From the NCBI GenBank assembly GCA_026008535.1, contig BRKX01000006.1:8516501-8580500 (forward strand): a stretch of 64,000 nt of DNA, written 5' to 3'. The translations under genes were made by a program, and so were the position numbers. Source of the stretch: Perilla frutescens (lineage: Eukaryota; Streptophyta; Magnoliopsida; Lamiales; Lamiaceae). A model generated the notes under the pieces. It saw only the letters and a list, made by a program, of their open reading frames with translations. It searched no databases and was not told where the DNA came from. Shown here in pieces: positions 12,086 through 23,226 of this stretch; within the stretch, counting starts at the first letter, position 1; the number at the start of each line of letters is the position of its first letter.

Positions 12086-12595
12086 CTACCCCGTCCAACT
12101 GATGACTTTTGATGAACTGATGATGTGGTAACTGATCGATCAGTTCTAGTCATATCTCCTTCTTGGCCCCTGGAACTGATTCATCACTGAAATGATAACA
12201 TCAGTTATTGAACTGCTGGACTATATCTTAGCCAATTGTCTCTTCTTGATGGGCCTAACATGATGCTCGTCACTACTCGCGTCAGGGCAGTTTGACCTCT
12301 TCCGTTTGGAGGTGGATCCAATTCCTTCAACATGCTTCTCTAGCCTTGCTTTCTTCACGGATTAACTCTGGTGCTTGGCTTCAGCTGATATGACCCTTCG
12401 CCTTCTGTGCAAGTTCATTCTTGAGGATGACTTGAACTAGATTTCCTACAAATTCAGTTTGGCGGTTGTCTTGGAGCTTGAAGCAATCAGTGGGGTGACA
12501 TATCTCTTTGATAAGAGATTGGGTGATGTGGCAGTATCTTCATCATCATACGGTCGACTCACTGCAACTGGAGTGAGAGGTGGCTCTCGCTACAT
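12086..12595. other. Family C internal spacer right of the solo LTR
   Basis: It continues the AACTGATG/CAGTT-rich composition of family C, showing that the solo LTR split one element. No intact ORF was found. Confidence 0.5.
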
Positions 12596-14085
12596 CTAAG
12601 CAGTTGCAGGTTCAGTTGGTCGATGAGACTCAGCTAACTGATTTGATAGAGTATCAAAATTCAATTTTCTACAAGCAGGGCTGGTTGTGCAGATCTCTTG
12701 CTGCTTTGCTCCTGCTTCTTCTTGAGCCTTAATGTCACTTCCCAATTCGGCAAGTAGGGCAGTTGGAGTAATTTTATTAGTCAATCTATGACTCATAATC
12801 CTCTATACTTGCACAATAGTTGGAGGGAATGGATTTGAGGACCCTATCCATTTCAAACTCAAAACTTCTTCTCTTTGCTAAAAACTCATGTCGTGAAAAA
12901 CAGTGATCAAGAAATGAGACTGGCTGGACATTGAGTGTCTCCAGTTTTACCAGTAGAAGTACCGGTATAGAAGCTTAAAAAGCTCTTGATCTTGCTTGCC
13001 CACAAATGCAAATTGAGTAAGAAGTAAATTGGTTACCTCTTTTTATGCATTCTTGGCTGCATATTCACCACTATAGAAAGTGCAAATATCTTCTTCTGTC
13101 AGTTGTACAGGGTGGCAAGTTCTCCTGAAGTAGTTAGCTCCATAATTTAAATGAGAGATTCCAATGAATGGAATAAGCTCATCTGGATCGGAACAGTCTT
13201 GGAAGTCCGCTGTTGATCCATTCTTGGAGACTGATGAAGGGATGGCATTGGCAGATGAGGTATTTGAGGCTGTGGCATTTGTATTGCCTTTTTCTAGTCT
13301 TTTCTTCTTGAGTGAGTGCAGATGAATGCTTTCTCTCTTGGGAATCTAATCGGAGATGAGGACTGGTAATGCATCATCATTTGGCAGCTTCAAGATATCT
13401 TCAATCATCTTGCTCATTCTGAGAATAAGTCATACCATGGACTCAAATTTCCTTGTTCTCTTTGAGTTCAAAGCCTTGAGAACTTGATGCTTCATTTGTG
13501 AGAATACAAACTCTGCCCAGTTTGTCTCGTGTCCTTCAGCTAGGTGTATCATCACCTTGTATCTCTCCTGGGTAAGCTGGCTCGGCTTCCAATTACTCCA
13601 AATATCATCTTGTTGGTGATGTCGAGCAGAACTCCATACTCTGGTCTTAGATCAATTTTGGCTATGGAAAAACTGAATGCCTTCTTGCAGGTGGGGGGTC
13701 TTCCACCTTTTCCAGTATGGTTTAGCTGCTTCACTCAACTCTTGAACGGTTGCTCCTTGACTTGGAAGTTGAAAAAATTCAGCAACGGTTCCTTCAGTTA
13801 TCTTGATTGGTCAGTCTTGGTAACTGATATAATTTTCTTGACATTAGCACTTATTTGTGCTTGGAGAAGAAATTTACATACCCGACTTTGTCTGAAGAAT
13901 CTGGGTGGTGTTTCTAGGTAGTGAAGAATCCATGTCTTGTGAAGAGAAACAAACGGGTTCTGGCCGTTTGAATTTTGAAGAATATTCTGGAATTTCTTCT
14001 TTTCAATGAATTTATCTCTCATCATCTAATTTTTGAAAGAGCTGGGAGAACTAAGCAATTCTGCCATTGAAGAAAATTTGGCTTT
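12596..14085 (-). pseudogene. Family C ORF-A, broken relative of ORF-B
   Basis: Read on the minus strand from an ATG near 14067 (MAELLSSPSSFKN), the frame is cut by stops and frameshifts, but recognisable blocks follow in order. These are a segment with LHKTWILHYLETPPRFF and CKFLLQAQISANVKKI (about 13.85-13.97 kb), then ITEGTVAEFFQLPSQG (about 13.75-13.8 kb), then TNWAEFVFSQMKHQVLK (about 13.46-13.53 kb), and later LPVLISD and a tail ending at 12596. The last large block matches ORF-B's VDWASYVLSQLHQNVLK in spacing and residues (W-A, V-x-S-Q, V-L-K). The general plan is again that of Transposase_32-like plant retroelement ORFs (from memory). No catalytic function can be assigned. Confidence 0.6.
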
Positions 14086-14197
14086 AATTTTTTGAGAGAT
14101 GAGAGAGAGAGAGAGAGAGACTATTTGAGTGAGATTGGGAAAATGAGTATGTCTCTTCTCTTTTGAAAGGGAGGGGGACTAGATCTGAATTGATTTA
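14086..14197. other. Family C leader fragment with GA tract
   Basis: A (GA)n tract lies at about 14100-14121, upstream on the minus strand of ORF-A's ATG. The fragment ends exactly at the TG of the family A LTR at 14198, so family C is truncated here by that insertion. The 5 bases to the left are ATTTA. Confidence 0.6.
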
Positions 14198-17100
14198 TGT
14201 AACAGCTCGGTCCCGAGATAGGGATTAACGAGTGGGGACGGGGTGTTAATAAGGGATTAACTAATAAAGGCGGGAGATTAACAAAGAGGGTTTATGAATA
14301 AAGATATACTTTCGAAGAATAGACGATGATACTTGGGTTTACTTGATTAAAAAGGGAACATGATTTAACAAAATAAAATGGCTAACTAATCATATACCAA
14401 CAAGCATAGACCCATTCACAGGTCAAGCGGATAAACAGATACCAACATGAACAAACCTCCTCATAGGCAAGGGGAAAATATACTCGAGAAGCAGGGATAA
14501 AACTGAATATGCATCACTTATATATATAGATAATCATGTCTTGGGGAATATCCTTAGAATCTCGATAAACATAATTGAACTTGAATGAAATCAGAAAGAG
14601 TGTATCAGAGTAGCAGAAACATCATGGGATTTCAAAAGAAACTTATATAATAGCAAAATAATCTTGGCAGCTAACTAACATCCACAGCCACGATCATCCT
14701 CAGCATCTCAACCTGAAAACATTTGAAAAAGAGGGGGCATGAGCACTAATGTACTCATTGGGTTTTAATATAAGCTTCTTTAAATAACTCGAGAAATATC
14801 CAATAATAAACTGACGGTATATGAAGAGCAAAACGCAAAAGCCCTCTCCATATTCGCAAAACCTTTTCTTTACTTTTGGGCCCAACCTCGGCTCAAACCT
14901 GATGTCAACTATACCCTTAGACATGCCATAAGATAGAAGAGGGGTTACCTCAAATATCCTCCCGAGTATGCGAGGGGAATACCCAGCAGTGACTCCCTTT
15001 AATGATCAAGATCATGAATTCTGAGCTCAATCCTGGTTATAAAAGCTATATTCTTCCTTTCCTAACGTAGCCTTCCTTTCTCAACCTTAATCCTGAATTC
15101 CTTAGTTCCTTAACCTTACTAAAATTATCGAGCTTAGAGCAACATCTAAGGCTAATCCTTTACATTAGCACGATTTCAACCTATAAGGGATTTAACGCCA
15201 CCCTAACAAGGCAATCCTTAATCCTTAACTATACAAGGTTTAACAAAGCATAAACATCCAACTGCAAGGAGATGAACGTAAATAAATACGAATTATAACT
15301 AAAGACAATTCTAAATATCTTATGCTAAGCATAAACAATACTTTAACATTTCTAGCATTTCTAAACATGCTTGAGAGCTCAATCTACATATAATATTCTT
15401 CCTTTCCTTCCTTCCTTGTACAGAGATCAATCAGGCAAAGAAAAAAAATGCTTTATTAGATATCTCATTTGCCCTAACATGCTTCTAGAGCTTATTAGCT
15501 CAAACTTTAGATGAGTATAGATTTACCCATCTCGATTACTTGACAGAAGATGAAGCAGCGAGTTGATGATCCTTCTCCGAATTCCTACGAGGCTCACTTC
15601 CTCCTAAAAAAGTTGAATCATCGACTTAGCGGCCTTCTTCGAAGAAATTAACTATCTAAAGCGTGAAATAACAACATCTAACTCGAAGACTAAAATCTAA
15701 GACTTATTTACAGATTGCACGACTTTACGACTTTATAAATTTTGAGAAGAATTTATTTAAAGAAAATCTCGTCATGATTGCTTCTCTAAAATTTAAACTT
15801 GAAAATAACTTAGAATTAACACGACTTGAAAAGCTCGGGAAGGGGGTACGAAAAATAGCCGGAAAATCAGCAGAAAACAACACGGGGAAGGGGGGGCACC
15901 GCGGCGCACATAGCCGCCGGCGGGCAGCCCCCCGCCATGGTGCAGGGGTACGCCGGTGGGTACCCTCCCCCGCCGTGACGCCCCCTAGCGCTGGCGGGCA
16001 CTTGCTGGCCGAGTGGGGTGTGGCGCGGTGGAACACCCCACCCCGCAGGGCTCCTTCCGTCTCTCTCTCTCTCTCTCTCTCTCTCGCCCAGTTTCTGGAC
16101 AACTTCATTTTATAATTTTTTAAAAACATGCTTCAATAATTTAAATTAACATGAAACGGCATGTTTTGACTTTAAAAGAAATCGGCATTATAACGACATA
16201 AACATGATAATTCTCTTTAAATATTTAGAATAACGACGAAATCTTTAAATATAACTTGAATGGGACTAATTATGAGAATCATAACGACAGGAATAAAGCG
16301 AGCGATATAACGTAAACGCTATTTACTTGGAACTTTAATAAAAATCAAAATACTAACTCTTGACAGAAATAAACGAATAATAACGAAGAACATGAAGAAC
16401 GTGAAAAACATGAAGAACAAAAAGTAAATGCGGAATTGAAAGACGGAAAAGAAATGGAACTCGAGACCGATGAACAAGAATGGACGGGGTTAGATGCGTC
16501 GAAGGAAGGTGACTAGCTCGGCGTCTCGTCGAGTCACAACGGCGGTAGAGCCGCCCGCTACGACCCAACGGTGCCCCTAGCACATTCCCTCACCACATCT
16601 CTTTCACGCCACTCCGCTCGTCATCTTGCGGAATACTCACGAAGAACATTTTTTTACTTCGACAGAACTTTCTCGGCTCTCACGAGCTTTCCCACTCTCT
16701 TGGAAGTGAGTTTGGATGGTAATTGAGCAAATAAGAGGTTAGGGTGGCCTTATATTTATAAGGGAAGCCACTTCTGTGCAAGAATACTGTAAAAGTTACC
16801 CCGGGTTCGATTAAAAGCTGCTTTATTCGATGTCGAGGTCCAAATGACCTCAGACACGAAATCTAAAAATATCGGGAGACTCGTTAGCTTGAATACTAGT
16901 GAACCAACTTGATTCATGAGAAAGACAGGGACATCAGAAGAAAGACGAGCAAAGATTCCCTTTTTGGAATTATTTTTTACTATTCAATCAGACTGACAGA
17001 TTTTGCTCCCCGAGCGTTCGATTGACCTCAAAATGGAAATCCGTGAATGCCAACGGAATCCTTGAGTCATTTCCCATAAGAAGGGCCTGACAAAACTAGA

Positions 17101-17452
17101 CTCGGATTAATGAGGATGATTTCATAAATTTCTCAAAACACGAATGCACGCAAAAGCTACTATTCATTCACTCCTTAAATACATTTTTCATCACTGGGAA
17201 CTCAATTGACTTCAGAATAAAATTCTGAGAACACCGGCACACTCCTTGAGTTAAAACCTTTTTAACGGGACCACAAATGGTCATAACAGGGTTAAGATTG
17301 GAATTTCCGAATAAGACGATTTTCACGTAAATTGACCCTTAAAGTCGTGACTGACATCTGACCTTAATTAACCTTAGTTAAATTTCTTCCTTAACATTCT
17401 TAATTGTCATTAAGAATCCTCTAAATCTTAATCGAAAATCTGGGGTGTGACA
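14198..17452 (-). mobile_element. Family A 3' LTR (gypsy), 3255 bp
   Basis: On the minus strand it starts TGTCACACCCCAG at 17452, just after a polypurine tract, and ends GGGACCGAGCTGTTACA at 14198. A TATA-like CTTATAAATATAAGG (minus) lies near 16765-16750, about 690 bp into the LTR, followed by a leader. A CpG-rich segment with a (CT)n tract (15890-16085) lies within the transcribed part. Length and ends fit a Tekay/Del-like gypsy LTR, though the lineage is inferred. A second, inverted, degraded copy lies at 1200-4499. Confidence 0.85.
15885..16085. repeat. GC-rich block and (CT)n tract inside the family A LTR
   Basis: About 150 bp very rich in CpG and GCCGCC/GGCGGG motifs, followed by (CT)12 or so at 16061-16085. 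This is unlike the AT-rich surroundings. Open frames on both strands here are by-products of GC content, not genes. Confidence 0.7.
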
Positions 17453-17454
17453 TC

Positions 17455-17475
17455 CTACCCCCCTTAAAGAAATTT
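17455..17475 (-). promoter_or_regulatory. Polypurine tract of family A
   Basis: The minus strand reads AAGGGGGGTAGGA and then TGTCACACC. A purine tract two or three bases before the LTR start is the expected plus-strand primer site and fixes the LTR edge at 17452. Confidence 0.85.
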
Positions 17476-17615
17476 CATCCCGAAATTTACTAACCATGAT
17501 AAACAATATCAGGGTACTTTTTGAGTAGCTCGGATTCGAGCTCCCATGTTGCTTCCTTTGAACCATGATGGTTCCAAATCATCTTTACAAGATTGATCTC
17601 CTTATTCCTTAACTT

Positions 17616-20600
17616 CTAGATCTTTTGATCCACAATGGCCTGGGGCTTCTCTTCATATAGTAAGTCCTCATCCAGGACTATCTCTTCCTTATTAACCACG
17701 TGTTTTGGATCAAACATGCACTTTCTCAACATTGAGACATGAAAGACGTTATGAACGTCACTCAGGTTGGGTGGTAAGGCCAACTTGTAGGCTACTTTAT
17801 TCACCTTCTAAAATCTCAAAAGGTCCAACAAATCTGGCCTTAGCTTACTTCGTTTGCCGAGACGAACCACTCATTAACGGAGACATTTTCAAGAACACTT
17901 TATCTCCAATGTCGAAACTGAGTTCCGATCTTCTTTAATCGATGACTACTCATTTAAGTATGTCTTCTAGAATCTAAATAGTCCTTTCGGACTGGCCATC
18001 CATTTGAGGATGAAATGCCGTGCTGAAATTGAGCTTTGATCCCATTGCTTCTTATAGATTCCTCTAAAATCTTGACGTAAATCTTGCATCACGATCCGAT
18101 ATAATCAAAACCGGCACTTTGTGCAATCACACAAATTCCCTAACATATATCTGGGCTTAATCGATCTAGCCCATCTGTTATAATAATAACAATGAAATGC
18201 TGCTTTCAATAATCGATTCACGATTACCCAAATAGCGGCATTACACCGCTTAGACTTTGGAAAAACCTACCACAAAGTCGATACTACTATGATCCTACTT
18301 CCATTCAGGAATTTCTATGGGTTGGAGCAGCCAGAAGGTTTTTTACATAAGGCTTCAGTTGCTTGACAGATCAACACCCTTTTACGAAGGCGGCTACCTC
18401 TCTCTTCATGATATTCTACTAGAAATTCCTCTTGAGGTCTTGATACATCTTGGTGCTTCCGGGATGTGCTGTATATGTCCTATCATGTGCTTCACACGTA
18501 ATTTCCTCCTTTAGTTCTTCCTTGCTTGGCACATAAGGCCTTCCTTTGAATAAGAGCGCGTTACTGGCGGTTTCCGTGAAGTCTTGCGAGCTATCTAATC
18601 ATGCTTCTAGTCTTTTTTTCTCGAGAAACTCATTTCCTCTCTAAGCCTTAACTATCCTTTGCCTCAGGTCGGGATGAGCGACTATCGCGGCGATTTGTGC
18701 TTAAATGATTTCAGATGGTGTTAGCACCTCGATCCTTAACTTCTCGAATTCATATCAAAGCTCCTTCTTAACTTGAACGAGTCCTAACTCTACCTTCTCC
18801 TTCCTACTTAGGGAATCAACTAGCACATTTGCCTTATCTGGATGGTAGTGAGTCGTACAGTTGTAATCCTTTACAAGGTCTAGCCATCTTCTCTGTCGAT
18901 GCTAAGATCCTTTTGCTTTTACTTGAAGAAATACTTTAGGCTTTTGTGATCTGATAAGAGTCTCACACTTGGCTCCGTAGAGATAGTGCCTCCAGATCTT
19001 CAGCATATGAACAACCGCTGCTAGCTCATAGTCATATGTGGGGTAGTACTATCCGTGATTCTTAAGCTGCCTCGAAGCATAAGCAATCACCTTTCCTTTC
19101 TTCATCAGCACGCATCCTAACCTTTTTCTCGACGCATTAGCGTAAACCACGAAGTCTTTATTCTCTCCCTGAATGGCCCACACTGGGGCCATGGTTATAT
19201 CTTCTTTAAGGTCTGGAAACTTTCCTTGCACTCGGGCATCCACCTAAACTTGAAGTCCTTCTTCAACAATCATGCCATAGCCTTAGATATTTGACGAGAA
19301 TCCTTCGATAAATCTATGATAGCATCCCGCGAGTCCTAGAAAACTTCTTATCTCATTCACATTCCTTAGAGACTTCCAGCTGCTTACTGCTTCAATCTTG
19401 GCTGGATCCACCTTGATTCCTTCTACTGAAACTATATTACTTAAAAACATAACTTCCTTGAGCCAAAACTCACACTTACTAAACTTAGCGTAAAGTCTTT
19501 CTCTTATTTAGCTTCTCCAGCACCACTTTAGGTGCTCTCGATGCTCCTCTTCATCCTTCTAATATATGAAGATATCATCTATGAAAACTAGCACAACTTA
19601 TCTAGATACGGGTGAAAAACCCGGTTCATTAAATCCATGAACACTGCTGGGGCATAGGTCAATCCAAGTGTCATTACTACAAACTCATAATGTCCATAGC
19701 AAGTTCTAAAAGAAGTATTAGGAATCTTCTCCTTTCAGATCTTCAGTTGAGGATACACGGATCTTAAATCTATCTTTGAGGAGACACTTGCTCCCTAAGC
19801 TTGATCAAAGGGATCATCTATTCTTGGGAGAGGGTATCAATTCTTGATGGTCAGCTTATGCAGCTCTCTATAGTCGATGTACATTCTCAATGTGTCGTCC
19901 TTCTTCCTTACAAACAAGATTGGAGCTTCCCAAGGCGACACACTAGGTTGGATGAAACCTAAGTCTAATAACGCTTGCTGTTGAATCCTGAGTTCTTGCA
20001 ATTCCTTAGGCGCCATTCTGGAAGGGGCTTTCAAACTGGTGCAGCTCCTAGTTTCAACTCAATAGCGAACTCTACTTGTCTATCGGGAGGTAGTCCTGGC
20101 AGCTCCCTCGGGAATACGTCTGGAAATTTCTTATGACCGAAATGTCTTCTATTGCAAACTCTCCTTCCTCTTCTTTCGTTGTAGCCATCTTTACTTCTTA
20201 AGGTAGTATTCTGACTCTATAGCTTCTGCTGGAGGTCACCATCACTTGCAGGCGTAAAGATCGCATGTCTAAACTTTGATTGATCGCTCGGAACTTACTT
20301 GACACCTTTTCTTAGTCCGTCTCTTAAACATAACGAGCTGAAAATTACTTTAGAAATGAGCGTCCTACTAGGAGAGCACTAACTAGCACTATTTGGATTC
20401 TTCTTCCTATTGGGACTACTACCTCCTATTCTTCCAACAAAGACTAAAAGAAAAATTACCTTATACCCTCTTATCTATTCAAGGGCCCACACTCGAGCTC
20501 TATGAGTGGGAGCAAAATCAAATGAATGCCTCTAAGTGAGGGCTTTGTCTTGATCAATAATTATTTATCAAGTTCAAAAGCTGGAAGAGATATAACACTG

Positions 20601-22598
20601 GGTTATCCATACTAAAAACATTGCCTTCTTTAGAGGACTTATAAACTCAAAAGGGGTTCTTGCATGATGCAAATGTATGGAAGATAATCAATGATTAGCA
20701 ACTGAGAACCGTACTGAATATTTGCAAAGGCGTCAGCATAACTTTGATAAGGGAATGCTACCACTAATTCTGGATGATCAAAGAAGTATCATCAAAAGAT
20801 TACAATTTGTCCAAAAGGATATAATATTGAAGAAGTTCAAATGATATTAAGGATTTTAATTGATATGAAGTTGATGAAGGGTGATTGATTCAATTGATAC
20901 GAGAATGAATAAATAGACTCATCAAAACTTTGTATTTTACTAAAGACTCTCAATCTGGCAATTCTAGGACTATCTGTCTAACGATCTTCTTCGGGTTCTC
21001 TTTTTATTTCTTTCCTTAAGCATTACACATCTTCTGCTTTACCAGGTTGCTACGAAATAACATGAGTCGGCTGGACTACAATTAGTTACACTTGGCCGGA
21101 AAAGCGACTTCCGGGGATCACTTCTTACCTATCGAAAGGGATATGACAAAACGACTTGTTATATACGTGCTTCCTTCCCGATTGAGACCACAAATGTGGG
21201 GCATGTCTTGATAACTGGTTGAACTCTTGATTGTACTTTGACAACGTTCTCTTTCCTTGCCTCTAGTTTTAGATCTCCATCTCCTTTACCTTACGATAGC
21301 AACCCGGAATATACTTCTAATATAACTCGTACTTGAAACCTTCCCAATCATACTCCATCCATTGATCCAAGGTTATCGTTCTTCGAACGGACTCTCACTA
21401 GTGGCCCGTACTATCCATGCGCATAAAAGAGCATATCCTAATTCTTCATCATTCGAACGAGCTATAAAATTGAAAATTCACTTCTAAGGAACAAACCCAT
21501 CTTTCGACTCTCATCGGGTCTCCTAAATTATTAAATGATAGAAGATTATGATCGAAGAACACATTCTTGGCTCTCGAGCCACGATTCGAGACTTGCTTAC
21601 CTGCGGCCTCGTTCTCTTGGCTTGATGTCTTCTCGACCATATTCTAAAACATTAGCGACGCTCGCTCGAATTTGCACAAAGCAAAATGAAATGCCTTTCG
21701 ATTAGGTCTTTAGATTACGCAGGATAGATCAAGCAAAGCGGGAAAAATTGCCTCATAAGAGTACTTTTGGCATAAATAAGAAAGAGGTTCTTAGTTACAT
21801 CTGAAAATAGGGCAGCCTTTTGGAAAATTACTGCCGCTATAAAAATCTAAAGCTTGATTAATACATTTTCGGAATAAGATCTGGATTAAAGCAGATAAAC
21901 GGACAAACAGATTAGTAAGGTATTCTAACAAAAACACCTCATTTGCCTATTTCTAAAGCTTAACTATACACTGGGTCCTTTTCCTTCCTTTTTCATGATG
22001 ATTCCACCTCTTTCTCGCTTTCTTTCTCTGGGTCCTCTTCTTCCTCATCTTCATCTGTCTCTAGTACCTCAAACTTGAACTTCCTCATGCTTCCTTTGGG
22101 GAACTGATGGGGCATACACAGTCCTAGACTCTGAGGGGCAAAAGTTTGATAGGCAGGGGTCCACTGGTGCATTCTGGAGGACAAAAACTCGATGTCCCGG
22201 GTCTCGCTTCTAAGGTTCCTTCAGCACGAGGACACGGGGCCTGAAATTCTGGGGGACTGTTCAGAGTCGCCTTTAGCAATTCTGGTTCTACCATGAGGGG
22301 GGGGATTTTGCTCGGCTAGAGCGTTCATGTGGGCATACCTTGACTCCCAAAAAGCCATCAAGGCTGAGGAGAATTCTGTCAGGTTCTTAATTACAACATA
22401 CGTCTCGGGATCACGGGTGATTGTGCTTTGGAAGATGCGATATATTGCTAGCTTCTCAACGAGAGACGCTTGCTCACACATGCGGATGCATGTTTCCAAG
22501 TCGGATACACTTCCTGGCGTCCTTCCAACGTCGTTGCTTTCTTGAACAGGGCGGAAATGAGGCACATTATTCCTAACAGCCGAACGACGTTTAACCAT
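17616..22598 (-). pseudogene. Family A Ty3/gypsy gag-pol, degraded
   Basis: The minus-strand polyprotein is broken by many stops and frameshifts. In translation order from 22598 downwards: a gag-like start (MVKRRSAVRNN..., 22598-22221) and an acidic EEEEDPEKES-rich piece near 22000. Then the reverse transcriptase N-terminus with PILFVRKKD and YIDYRELHKLTIKN (20034-19837), the catalytic FIDDIF at about 19570-19590, and RNase H-side VIAYASRQLKNH (near 19055). The integrase core follows, with SDRDARF (about 18090) and FHPQMDGQSERT (about 17985), and the C-terminal VFHVSMLRK (near 17730). The order RT-RNaseH-integrase defines Ty3/gypsy. Although the YxDD-type box survives, the reading frame cannot give a functional protein. 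No chromodomain was recognised. Confidence 0.88.
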
Positions 22599-23212
22599 CT
22601 AGAAACATGAAGCTTAATAGTCTAGATTATAAAAGGGAGACCTAAGGTTCTCCTGAGATTATGCTATCGTCTAGATTCAGACTATTTATCTTGCATGCAT
22701 AGATCCTTTTTGCAGTTGACATTTACAAAAATTTTGGTGCCCAAAGCCCTTAATCATAAATTTTACCTTTTTCGTAAAAAATTTTGAAAATGAATCAACC
22801 CTTTTCTTTTAAATCGAGAACTCTTCTTCGAAGCTTTTATCTTTTCTTTAAGATATAGGTTTAAAATAAATTTTTAAACACTTTCCTTTGTAATCAAGAA
22901 CTTCTTTCTCAAACTTTCTTCTTCAAAAAATCATTTTACCTGAATACTTTTTACTTGGAATTTCATTCTCAAGGTTTTCCCCTCTATCCATAAAAGAGGT
23001 ATGCTTGCCCAAATTTCTTCATTTTCAGTATTCAAAGTTTATGAATTCAAAATCCAAAATCTCTATACTATCATACCTTGATTTTAGTTAAAGATATGAG
23101 GGTGATGGCGAGCTGTGGGTTGCTACCGTGACATATCACGAAATAATTCATATGCACACAAAGACTGAGCTTAACTTAAACAAAGAGACGAGCCTGTAGA
23201 GTTGCAAACCTG
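22599..23212 (-). other. Family A leader between primer-binding site and gag
   Basis: Untranslated leader in the minus orientation, AT-rich with TTTTCTT tracts. No ORF or other feature seen. Its length (about 0.6 kb) is ordinary for a gypsy element. Confidence 0.6.
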
Positions 23213-23224
23213 GCTCTGATACCA
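23213..23224 (-). promoter_or_regulatory. Primer-binding site (initiator tRNA-Met)
   Basis: Plus-strand GCTCTGATACCA is the reverse complement of the common plant PBS TGGTATCAGAGC, complementary to the 3' end of initiator methionine tRNA. It lies two bases from the LTR-like end at 23227, confirming the minus orientation of family A and where its 5' LTR should end. Confidence 0.9.
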
Positions 23225-23226
23225 AC

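Noticed and set aside
15725..16129. 134-codon minus ORF and 113-codon plus ORF
   Set aside because: They overlap on opposite strands through the GC block and CT tract of an LTR. These are artefacts.
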